Below, in pieces: positions 9,160 through 16,955 of a stretch of DNA of 26,918 nt. The notes under the pieces were generated by a model. It saw only the letters and a list, made by a program, of their open reading frames with translations. It was not told the DNA's origin and ran no database searches. This DNA comes from JBCBKZ01 sp039026975 (GTDB lineage Bacteria; Bacteroidota; Bacteroidia; J057), in NCBI GenBank assembly GCA_039026975.1, contig JBCCLI010000036.1:1-26918 (forward strand). The letters run 5' to 3'. Every line of letters starts with the position of its first letter. The stretch's first letter is position 1. The position numbers and the translations under genes were made by a program.

Positions 9160-9660
9160 GTAGTGATGGTTGGTATTACTCTCGGTTCCTGGAACTGTAC
9201 TAAAGAAACACTAAAGATTTGAATAGCCCTAATCTTTTTATGTGTTTTTGCATTCATTTTAATTACGCGAAATGTTTCCTATTGGTTGGCAAGAGGGCTG
9301 AAATTTCCCTTTCACAGTCAGATAGTTAAGAAAATATAGCTTTTTTTTGATATAGAATGCAGACTATTATGTATGTCCAGGGAAAAATAATAGGATGTAG
9401 ACAGGCTAAAAACAAGCGTAAGTAGAGAGATTGATTGTAATTTATTTCATAAAATCATATTTTACTTATATTAATAATATTTTGATATTTTCTCCTATTC
9501 AGTAGCTTGTACTTAATGGTTATCTATTTTTATCGATCAAATATGTAAGAAAAGAACAAAGAGTGGAAAGGTGCTAATGCACACAAGAAATTAGTATCAC
9601 TTTTTTTGAATTTCGTTACATATTGCGTCTTATTCATATTTAGCCTAAACAAACAGCCAC
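9160..9660. other. AT-rich region upstream of the protease-gasdermin genes
   Basis: These 501 bp separate the divergent Omp85-like gene and the first caspase gene, so they carry the promoters of both. The right half (about 9420-9660) is very AT-rich. A Bacteroidota -33-like TTTG occurs at 9605-9608, but I could not pair it with a good TAnnTTTG at the right distance, so I do not call a promoter. No repeat or RNA gene is seen. Confidence 0.5.
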
Positions 9661-11694
9661 ATGTCTGAAAGAAATATTTATGTCCTAGGAATAGGCATTA
9701 ATGGGTACCAATCTGATAATATCGGAGATCTCAATGAATGTGAGCATGATATAGAGCGGATGAAGAAAGTCCTGATGGACAGGCTGGAGATACCCGAAAA
9801 AAACTATAAACTCTTGAAGGGAGCTGAGGCTACCAGAAAGGGGATCATAGAAGCATTTCAGACCCACTTCGGTCAATTAGATAATGGAGATGTAGCCCTG
9901 TTAAATTACAGTGGCCATGGCTCCTGGGAGTACGCTAACCAAGCGTTCATAGATGCTGGATTAGAACCGGAGGGAGGGCATTTTGAATCTTTAGTACCTG
10001 TAGATGCCCAGATAAACGGGACCAGAAACATTGCTGATAAAGAGATCCGCTGGCTGGTTAATGAATTACAATATGACGCTTCCGGTAACTACCGCAACAT
10101 TCACTTTACGGCTATTCTGGATTGCTGTCACTCTGGGTCTATGATCAGATTTGATGAGCCAGGGATTAAGATGCGTAAGCATGTAGGGATCAGGGCACCT
10201 AGGCCCCTTCATGAGTTAGCAGGGCCATATGAAAAAATGCTGCAGACTGCTCAGCCTCAGAAAGAAAAAAAGAAAGAAGACCTGAGCATAGAGAAAGATC
10301 TGAGACTCCCTGAGGTGAATTATATTACCCTTACGGGTTGTTCTCCCTTACAGACCTCTATAGAGGTAGGAGGGGAAGGGGGAATATTTACTTCCTCCCT
10401 CATTAAGGCTCTTAAGTACAGTTCTCGTGGAAATAGGTTCCCAACGTACTCAGAGCTGTATTCCACTACAAGGGCTATTCTTAAGAATAACCCCTATAAT
10501 GAACAAACTCCTCAGTTTGAGTACGCGGGAGAAGCAAGTCCTCATGATTGCTTTTTATTGAATGGAGATAAGGAGCTAGCTAGCCTTCCTGCCTTAGTCA
10601 AGGAAAACGGAAAATGGAAGATCAGCTTAGGCGCTATCCATGGAGTAACCTTCAGGCCTACCAAGCCTACCACCTTACAGGTATATGAAAAAGGAGACCT
10701 TAGCACTTCTCTTGGAACTGTTCGCACCACAGGCATAGAGGTAGAATTCACCCCTGTAAAAGAAGTAACGGCTAAGCTGAATCCAAAAAAGACCTACTTG
10801 GCGGAGTTTAGTGGCAGTAAAATGCTACTGAAATTAGACTTAGCCGTAGGACCTCCTACTGCTAAAAAAGCAGTCACGGAAATGCTAGCAAGCCCCATGT
10901 ACAACCAGTTTTTCCAATTTAGTGATACAGCAGAAAAGACGCTATTACTTACTGAGAATAGCCTAGAAATCCATCAAGAGCTTAATGGAGAAAAGAAGCT
11001 AATAGTAGGTGTGGATAACCATGCTGAAGACGCGCTTAAATTCATATTGAGCTGGCTTCAAAGAATGGCTAAATGGGAACAGATGAAAGGAGTAGATGCT
11101 CCTTCTACTTCCAAGCTAAAGCAGGAAAATTTTACTCTCTCATTCTCCTACTATGACTATGATTATTCTGAAAAAGTCTTTGAGATCCCTAATGCTAAAG
11201 AGAATGGAAAAGGAGTATTTCGTACGCAAGTAACCTATGATAAAGAGAAAGGGGGAAAACCCTTCCTACTGAATCTAAAGAGTGAATCCTCTCACTGTGT
11301 GTATGCTTATTTATTTCATTTAGACCGCCTCTATGGGGTACATCAGGTATATGAAAATTTTAATAATCCTATCTGTATGGGAGAAAGAGTTGAATTATAT
11401 GATTCTTCCTTAAAAAATAGGGTGTTAGGGATAGCAGATGATGAGTTGGATAGTGCCTTAAATACTTTTATCCTGATTTTATCTAAGGAAGCCCTGAATA
11501 TTCCCCAGGCAGTAGAACAGGATGGACTTAGTGGTACCAGGGGGAAAGTTCTTTCTGATATAGAAAGGCGGAACCTCCTCAGTTCCAAGAAAAAAAGAAG
11601 TGATGGAGATGTTCCTGCCTTCGCAGGTGCTCCTGCCAACTGGACTATGCTCAAGCTGGAGGTAGAGGTAGTGAGGGAAAAGTATAAAGGCTGA
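9661..11694 (+). CDS. Caspase-like protease 1 of a gasdermin operon (peptidase C14 family)
   Basis: The 677-residue protein has no signal peptide and should be cytoplasmic. Residues 1-300 form a caspase/metacaspase-type domain. The first strand is IYVLGIGIN, the catalytic His86 lies in YSGHG, and catalytic Cys156 lies in LDCCHSGSM, preceded by the conserved Asp154. The p10-like half contains YITLTGCSP and GGIFTSSLIKAL. A lysine-rich linker (about 191-215, with QKEKKKEDL) between the p20- and p10-like halves is longer than in paralogue 2 and is a plausible self-cleavage site. Residues 305-677 are a separate region conserved in all three paralogues: GKWKISLGAIHG near 317-328, then YLFHLDRLYGVHQ and a last strand ANWTMLKLEVEV. 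It resembles the beta-rich C-termini of other bacterial caspase proteins, possibly DUF4384-like. The likely role is sensing infection and cleaving the gasdermin or another protease; the specificity is unknown. Confidence 0.9.
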   Translation: MSERNIYVLGIGINGYQSDNIGDLNECEHDIERMKKVLMDRLEIPEKNYKLLKGAEATRKGIIEAFQTHFGQLDNGDVALLNYSGHGSWEYANQAFIDAGLEPEGGHFESLVPVDAQINGTRNIADKEIRWLVNELQYDASGNYRNIHFTAILDCCHSGSMIRFDEPGIKMRKHVGIRAPRPLHELAGPYEKMLQTAQPQKEKKKEDLSIEKDLRLPEVNYITLTGCSPLQTSIEVGGEGGIFTSSLIKALKYSSRGNRFPTYSELYSTTRAILKNNPYNEQTPQFEYAGEASPHDCFLLNGDKELASLPALVKENGKWKISLGAIHGVTFRPTKPTTLQVYEKGDLSTSLGTVRTTGIEVEFTPVKEVTAKLNPKKTYLAEFSGSKMLLKLDLAVGPPTAKKAVTEMLASPMYNQFFQFSDTAEKTLLLTENSLEIHQELNGEKKLIVGVDNHAEDALKFILSWLQRMAKWEQMKGVDAPSTSKLKQENFTLSFSYYDYDYSEKVFEIPNAKENGKGVFRTQVTYDKEKGGKPFLLNLKSESSHCVYAYLFHLDRLYGVHQVYENFNNPICMGERVELYDSSLKNRVLGIADDELDSALNTFILILSKEALNIPQAVEQDGLSGTRGKVLSDIERRNLLSSKKKRSDGDVPAFAGAPANWTMLKLEVEVVREKYKG

Positions 11695-11802
11695 AATAAG
11701 AAAATGCTTCTCTTGGCAGGTGCTACAGATATAGCAGAGATAAGCAAGTAAAATAGGAGCTAACCTGACCTAATTCATCATATACATAATTTATTTTCCA
11801 GG

Positions 11803-13824
11803 ATGGACACGCAACATATTTATGTTCTGGGAGTAGGGATCAACTCCTACAGCTCTGGAGATATTACAGACCTAGAACAGTGTGAAAAAGATATAGAAAG
11901 AGTAGACAAATTCTTCAAGAAAAAACTGAAGATCCCTAATGATAATATTTGTCTTCTTTCTCCTAAAAAAACCAAGAGGGCAGATATCATTCATGCCTTT
12001 CGTACCCATTTCAGTAAGCTGGGTAGGGGAGACATAGCAGTATTTTACTATAGTGGGCACGGTTCCTGGGAAAGGCCTGGTAAAGAGTTTATAGAGGCTA
12101 AAATTGAATCAAGTACAGGGACCATTGAATCCCTAGTACCTAAAGATGCGCGTGAAAATGGTGTGAGGAACATAGCAGATAAGGAGCTAAGAATGCTCAT
12201 CCATGAGCTACAGTTTGATGAGCATGGAAATGATAAAGAGATACAGTTCATCTCCATATTAGACTGCTGTCATTCTGGCTCCATGATGAAAATGGAGGTT
12301 CCAGGCATGAAAGCTAGAAGGGATGCAGGCTCCAGGGATCCTAGACCCTTGGCAGCATTCCTGGATGGGAAGTATGACCCTAAAAAGCTGTCTCTGCCTA
12401 AGGTGAATTATATCTCACTTACGGCTAGTTCTTCCTCTCAAGTATCAGTAGAAACGGAAGCATATGGTGGTCTATTCACCTATTCTTTTATAACTGCTTT
12501 AAATAGATTTATATCCAAGGGTATTACTCCTTCTTACGCAGAGTTATTTTCCACCACAAAGTCTATTTTAAAGGGGAAAAAGTTTAGGGAAATTAATAAG
12601 CAAACCCCTCAAATAGAGTTTTCTGGCAATATCAGTCCTTATGATTCCTTTTTAGGGTTAGGGCCTAAAAAGTTAGTAAACCTTCCAGAATTAGTATTTA
12701 GAGACGGTAAGTGGAAAATAGGCTTAGGAGCTATTCACGGAATGGAAGTCTCAGACTCATCCACCCAGACCATCAAGGTATTTGAAGAAGAATTGGAGGG
12801 AGAAGAAAGAAGGTTAAAAGAAGTGGGCTTAGTTATCCCAGAGGAACTACAGGTGGAGTACACGGTAGTGCGGGAGTCCAAAACCAAGCTAAGCCCTTCC
12901 AAGACCTACTATGCTGAGTTCCCTAATAAGCTGCTGCCTATAGTCATCATAGCCGGTGAGGGACAGCAAGCCGTCAAGACGCTATTTACAAACGAACTAC
13001 AGCATCCTCCCTACAGAAGTAGTTTTAGCTATAGTGAACAAACGGAGACTGAGTATAAAATTCAGATTTCAGCTGATACCCTGGAAATATGGAAGGAAGG
13101 GGATTTACTATATGGAGTAAGAGATCATTCTCCAGAAGCCGTAAAACATATCTGCGACTGGCTAGTCAAGTTGGCTAGGTGGGAAATGCTAGACTCTCTC
13201 CAGAATCCTACCTTAAATTCCATAGGGAAAGATGCCGTCAAGCTTGTGTTGGAATACTATGACTATGATGATACCAAAGTGAGGGTGGTAAATGGAATAA
13301 ACGAGACAGACCCTCAAAAAACCTACGAGGTAAGGGTCCCTTATAATCCTGGTTTAGGGGGGCTGGAATATACCTTTGAGGTGGAGAATACCTACACTAG
13401 AGATATCTATTTCTACTTGGTGAAGCTGGATAGATTTTATGGGATTACCCAGCTACACGAGGATTACCACAAAGCCTTCTCCTTTGGAGATGATCTACAG
13501 CTAGGCAAAGTCCCTTTGTATGATTCTTTCAGGAAAAAGGTATTCGGAATATCCGGAGATAGTAAAGAGGTGAAAACCATCTTTTTACTGATAGCGTCCA
13601 GAGAACCGCTCGTAGCTCCTTATGCCCTTGAGCAGGAAGGCCTAAATGAGAAGCTAGGAAAAATAGTGAGTGCCAAGGATTGGCGAGAGAAATTGGCTGT
13701 TAAAAAACGGGAAGAGTGGGTAGGAGATGGAGCCGTACCAGCAGCCAGATCCATGAAAGCTAACTGGATGGTCATTAGGATGGAAGTCCTTGCTTTCAAA
13801 GAAGAACCGCAAGTGGAAGCCTAA
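11803..13824 (+). CDS. Caspase-like protease 2 of a gasdermin operon (peptidase C14 family)
   Basis: This 673-residue paralogue of the preceding gene lies 108 bp downstream of it. The caspase domain aligns without gaps to paralogue 1 over the first 160 residues, with His86 in YSGHG and Asp154-Cys155-Cys156 in LDCCHSGSM, so the dyad is intact. The p20-p10 linker is short here (about 185-200) and lacks the poly-lysine insert. The p10 part reads YISLTASSS and YGGLFTYSFITAL. The C-terminal half has the same landmarks as its neighbours: GKWKIGLGAIHG, YYDYDDTKVRV, DIYFYLVKLDRFYGI and a last strand ANWMVIRMEV. Before that strand is a basic loop with AVKKREEW. The N-terminus is closest to paralogue 1, suggesting the most recent duplication produced these two. 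Role as for paralogue 1; division of labour among the three is unknown. Confidence 0.9.
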   Translation: MDTQHIYVLGVGINSYSSGDITDLEQCEKDIERVDKFFKKKLKIPNDNICLLSPKKTKRADIIHAFRTHFSKLGRGDIAVFYYSGHGSWERPGKEFIEAKIESSTGTIESLVPKDARENGVRNIADKELRMLIHELQFDEHGNDKEIQFISILDCCHSGSMMKMEVPGMKARRDAGSRDPRPLAAFLDGKYDPKKLSLPKVNYISLTASSSSQVSVETEAYGGLFTYSFITALNRFISKGITPSYAELFSTTKSILKGKKFREINKQTPQIEFSGNISPYDSFLGLGPKKLVNLPELVFRDGKWKIGLGAIHGMEVSDSSTQTIKVFEEELEGEERRLKEVGLVIPEELQVEYTVVRESKTKLSPSKTYYAEFPNKLLPIVIIAGEGQQAVKTLFTNELQHPPYRSSFSYSEQTETEYKIQISADTLEIWKEGDLLYGVRDHSPEAVKHICDWLVKLARWEMLDSLQNPTLNSIGKDAVKLVLEYYDYDDTKVRVVNGINETDPQKTYEVRVPYNPGLGGLEYTFEVENTYTRDIYFYLVKLDRFYGITQLHEDYHKAFSFGDDLQLGKVPLYDSFRKKVFGISGDSKEVKTIFLLIASREPLVAPYALEQEGLNEKLGKIVSAKDWREKLAVKKREEWVGDGAVPAARSMKANWMVIRMEVLAFKEEPQVEA

Positions 13825-13872
13825 CAATTGATAAGATGTATTTCATGTTTCTACCAACTCAACCATAATTCT

Positions 13873-15912
13873 ATGCCTTCACCAACCCCAACGGATTCTC
13901 CTTCCATCTATTTCTTAGGGATAGGAGTTAACATATACCATCATAAAGATATTCCTAGTCTGAGAGAATGTGAGAATGATGTACATAAAATGTCCGCCCT
14001 TTTGAGGGAAAAGTTTGCTTGCCCTGAAGGTAATATAGAAGTGCTTACAGGTGATAATGCTACCCGGGAGAACATTATTTCTACCTTTCAATCGCATTTT
14101 TCGCAGCTCAAAAAAGATGATGTTGCCCTAGTTTACTTTAGTGGACATGGCGCTGCTGAGTCTCCCCCTCCAGAATTTATAAAAACGGGAATAGAAATAG
14201 AAAATGGGCAAATAGAGACTACCCTTCCCGTAGATGCCAGAACGCCCGTAAAGGAAGGAGAAGAGAGGCTGGTAAAAAATATTGCAGATAAAGAATGGCG
14301 ATGGCTAATCCATCAAGCGCAGAAAGGGAAAGAGAATATCCACTTCACAGCTATTTTTGACTGTTGTCATTCGGGTTCTATGCTCAGACTGGAGGATGAG
14401 CTGGTAAGGCTGAGGAGGTATAAAGGCCCTAAAGAGCCACGGAAGATAGAAGAATTTATTGGAGGGTATGCCAGCCAATATAAAGCTACCCAAGAGATAA
14501 AATTACCAGATGTATCCTTTATTTCTATTTCTGCCTGTTCACCCTATGAGTCTGCGGTAGAGGTGGGGAATGAAGGAGGCTTATTTACACAAGCGCTAAC
14601 ATCCGTACTAAGGAGTCCTCAATTTGGGACGCAAATGCCTCCCTACCATGAGCTTATGTCTATGGTGCGCTCCTCTCTCGCCAATAATAAGTACACAGAG
14701 CAGGTTCCCCAGATAGGGTATGAAGGGAAGCTTTCCCCCTTAGACCAGTTCCTGAATGTAGGGGAGAAGCGGCTGGTAAACCTCCCCAGTTTCATTTACC
14801 TAGATAAAGAATGGAGAATAGGACTGGGGGCCATCCATGGAGCTCATTATCAAGATGGGGTAAGCGTACGGATTTTTGAGCAGGATGACCTGAAAACGCC
14901 CATAGGAGAAGCTAACCTATGGGAAATAGAAGTAGAACATACTACTGTAGTGGTAGGAGAAGAGCTGCTGAATAAATTAGATGAAAAAAAGATCTATTTA
15001 GCTGAGTATGCAGGTAGAAAGGTACCTTATCAACTCATAATAGAAGAAGGAGGAGAAGTATATGCAGAGGCCATCCAATCAGCGTTGAAGAAAGCAGAAT
15101 TCATAGCTTATCTGGCTGAGAGCCCTAAAGCCCCTTACACACTCACACTTAGGGAAAAGACCTTTGAAATACACAAGAGAACAGAAGAAAATGAGACCTT
15201 AATATATGGAATGAAAACTTCCATGAAGCATGCTGTCCCATGGATTTGTACCCAGTTAAAGAGGATAGCCAAATGGGAGCAAGTAAATGCCTTGACTACG
15301 CCTAAGCGGTCCAGAATAGATGCAGAGGAGCTGGATTTTATCTTCACCCTATATGATTATGGGGGAGAAGATAAAAAGTTTATGCCTTCGGAGAATAATG
15401 GAGGGAAGTTTCTCACAGAGACGGGCTTCATTCCCAGTTCTCCTGGATATAATGGCTTTAATAAAGGAGGGAAATATTTCAGCTTTGAGGTAAAAAATAA
15501 TACAGGAAGAGACCTATACTACTATTTAGTACATTTGAATAGACATTACGGGATCTCCCAGTATTTTGATAATTTCTCTCAGTCTAGTCCTTCTGGAGGG
15601 AGACGGTTACTATATGATTCCGAGGATAAGAATAGTGTGTTAGGAATAGGAGATAATACCAAAAGAGTTAAGAATATATTCCTGTTGATAGCATCTATCA
15701 TTCCCTTAGAAACCCCCTATTTGCTTGAACAAGAGGGATTTGGAAAGTATCTGGGAAAAATTGAGCGAGATGATCATAGAGGAGAAAGGGAAGAGAAAGC
15801 GGAGGTCGCTAGGAGAGATGCGGATGGACGCGTCAGAGCTATGAGAAGCTCCCGGGCTAGCTGGACCGTAAAAAGGATAGAGGTAGACATAGTACACTTA
15901 GGACTGGACTAG
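13873..15912 (+). CDS. Caspase-like protease 3 of a gasdermin operon (peptidase C14 family)
   Basis: The 679-residue product is numbered from the ATG at 13873. An earlier in-frame ATG at 13828 would add 15 cysteine-containing residues with no counterpart in the paralogues, so I prefer 13873. That start leaves 48 bp after the previous stop. The catalytic residues are His92 in FSGHG and Cys165 in FDCCHSGSM, with Asp163. It is the most divergent of the three: it has extra residues in TPVKEGEERLVKNIADKE (about 124-141), SGHGAAES instead of SGHGSWE, and an Ala/Ser-rich p10 strand (FISISACSP). The C-terminal half keeps WRIGLGAIHG, YYYLVHLNRHYGIS and a final strand ASWTVKRIEV. Before that strand is a long Arg-rich flexible stretch (about 635-662). 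The bGSDM gene follows after 140 bp. Confidence 0.9.
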   Translation: MPSPTPTDSPSIYFLGIGVNIYHHKDIPSLRECENDVHKMSALLREKFACPEGNIEVLTGDNATRENIISTFQSHFSQLKKDDVALVYFSGHGAAESPPPEFIKTGIEIENGQIETTLPVDARTPVKEGEERLVKNIADKEWRWLIHQAQKGKENIHFTAIFDCCHSGSMLRLEDELVRLRRYKGPKEPRKIEEFIGGYASQYKATQEIKLPDVSFISISACSPYESAVEVGNEGGLFTQALTSVLRSPQFGTQMPPYHELMSMVRSSLANNKYTEQVPQIGYEGKLSPLDQFLNVGEKRLVNLPSFIYLDKEWRIGLGAIHGAHYQDGVSVRIFEQDDLKTPIGEANLWEIEVEHTTVVVGEELLNKLDEKKIYLAEYAGRKVPYQLIIEEGGEVYAEAIQSALKKAEFIAYLAESPKAPYTLTLREKTFEIHKRTEENETLIYGMKTSMKHAVPWICTQLKRIAKWEQVNALTTPKRSRIDAEELDFIFTLYDYGGEDKKFMPSENNGGKFLTETGFIPSSPGYNGFNKGGKYFSFEVKNNTGRDLYYYLVHLNRHYGISQYFDNFSQSSPSGGRRLLYDSEDKNSVLGIGDNTKRVKNIFLLIASIIPLETPYLLEQEGFGKYLGKIERDDHRGEREEKAEVARRDADGRVRAMRSSRASWTVKRIEVDIVHLGLD

Positions 15913-16052
15913 ATAGAGGAAAAATGATGGAGGGCACTCGTTTAGAAAACCATGGCCCTTCTTCCTTATACAGAAATAAATTCTGTCAGAGGATAAGCCC
16001 ATGCCACGTCCCATGTGCCTTATATACATTCACCCATTAACCATATACCTTT
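15913..16052 (+). other. Short spacer before the gasdermin gene
   Basis: The 140-bp gap between protease 3 and the gasdermin has no strong terminator. AGGGC (about 15931-15936) can pair only weakly with GCCCT near 15956. Read-through from the proteases is therefore expected. I could not exclude a separate gasdermin promoter here. Confidence 0.45.
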
Positions 16053-16871
16053 ATGAAGCTTCCTTGTGCAAAAAGAGAACCTATCATTCAGACATTGAGG
16101 GATGAGCTAAGTGCGAATGCCTTGTTGATTCCAGATAGTGGGTTTCAACCCCTGGTCTTATTAGAAAGCAGAGGAAAGGGAAAAGCCCCAAAAGTCATAG
16201 GAGACCTAAGTAGCTATTTGGTTTCTGACAACTTTACGTTTTCAGATGATGAAATTGAGGTAGATGAGATATCCCAAATTTCAGGAGAAGAAACCAGAAG
16301 TATAAAATATCAAATAGGACTTACCCTCTTAAATGGATTTCTGTCTGGATTCAAGGGATTAGGGGTACCTGATCTTAATTTTAGCCTTAAATCAGCCAAC
16401 ACCTTCAAATATAAATTTAAAAATGTTGAGCGGAAAAGAATAGACTTGGGAAAACTAGGTAAAAAGCTGAAAGAGGTTCAAATAGATCCTGATAACCCAG
16501 CTGCTGCCAGGTTTTTTGTGGAGGATGCTGAGCACCCCCTGGTAGTGGATAGCATCATTACCAGCAATAACTTTATCATGACCATGGATTCAGATAATTC
16601 TTCTTCCCTGGAAGCAGAGATTGATGCGTTGGTGGTGGAAGTAGGTACTGCCAAGGCGGGCTACGAGGCTAAAAAGACAAGTAAGTCCACGGTTTCCTTT
16701 TTAGGACCTAATTCGATTCCTTTTGCTTTTAGTTGTGTGGAATTATCTATTGATGCCTCTGGAAAGGTGAAAAATCTCACCTCCAAAATGATGAGAGACG
16801 TAAATGGAAATGACCAGGAAGAACTCATCCAAATTGACCTGGCAGGAGAGGATGAGTGGCTACTTTCCTAA
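16053..16871 (+). CDS. bGSDM: Bacterial gasdermin (bGSDM), pore-forming cell-death effector
   Basis: This 272-residue protein has bGSDM length and pattern. The N-terminus MKLPCAKREPIIQTLRDE carries Cys5, near the position palmitoylated in characterised bGSDMs (Cys3/Cys4). It is followed by the family start IPDSGFQPLVLLESR (26-40) and IGDLSSYLV (49-57). The central block SQISGEETRSIKYQIGLTLL (74-93) and FKYKFKNVERKRIDLGKL (118-135) fits the bGSDM twisted sheet, with a basic face that could contact lipid. Near the end, TSKSTVSFLGPNSIPFAFSCVEL (209-231) matches the conserved family strand pair. The last ~24 residues (249-272, from DVNGND) are strongly acidic and follow a basic segment (SKMMR, 244-248). 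This fits an autoinhibitory tail with a protease site. Known bGSDMs are cleaved by a neighbouring protease, assemble into large inner-membrane pores and kill the infected cell. The family assignment is by motif recognition only. Confidence 0.85.
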   Translation: MKLPCAKREPIIQTLRDELSANALLIPDSGFQPLVLLESRGKGKAPKVIGDLSSYLVSDNFTFSDDEIEVDEISQISGEETRSIKYQIGLTLLNGFLSGFKGLGVPDLNFSLKSANTFKYKFKNVERKRIDLGKLGKKLKEVQIDPDNPAAARFFVEDAEHPLVVDSIITSNNFIMTMDSDNSSSLEAEIDALVVEVGTAKAGYEAKKTSKSTVSFLGPNSIPFAFSCVELSIDASGKVKNLTSKMMRDVNGNDQEELIQIDLAGEDEWLLS

Positions 16872-16955
16872 CTGAGAATATAGAAATGATGATAGTTAAA
16901 AGCATGATGTACCTCATGTTTTCTTATCTCACAGACATTCAGTAAGTTGTAAAGT

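Noticed and set aside
9600..9660. Bacteroidota promoter (TTTG / TAnnTTTG) before protease 1
   Set aside because: Only the -33-like TTTG is present; no matching -7 element lies at the right spacing.
13828..13872. Upstream start of protease 3
   Set aside because: The extra 15 residues have no counterpart in the two paralogues; kept only as an alternative.
9661..15912. Link between the caspases and the CRISPR array (Craspase-like, TPR-CHAT with a type III-E effector)
   Set aside because: The proteases have no TPR part, no gRAMP-like or other cas gene is in the window, the array is over 10 kb away, and the gasdermin neighbour explains the proteases better.
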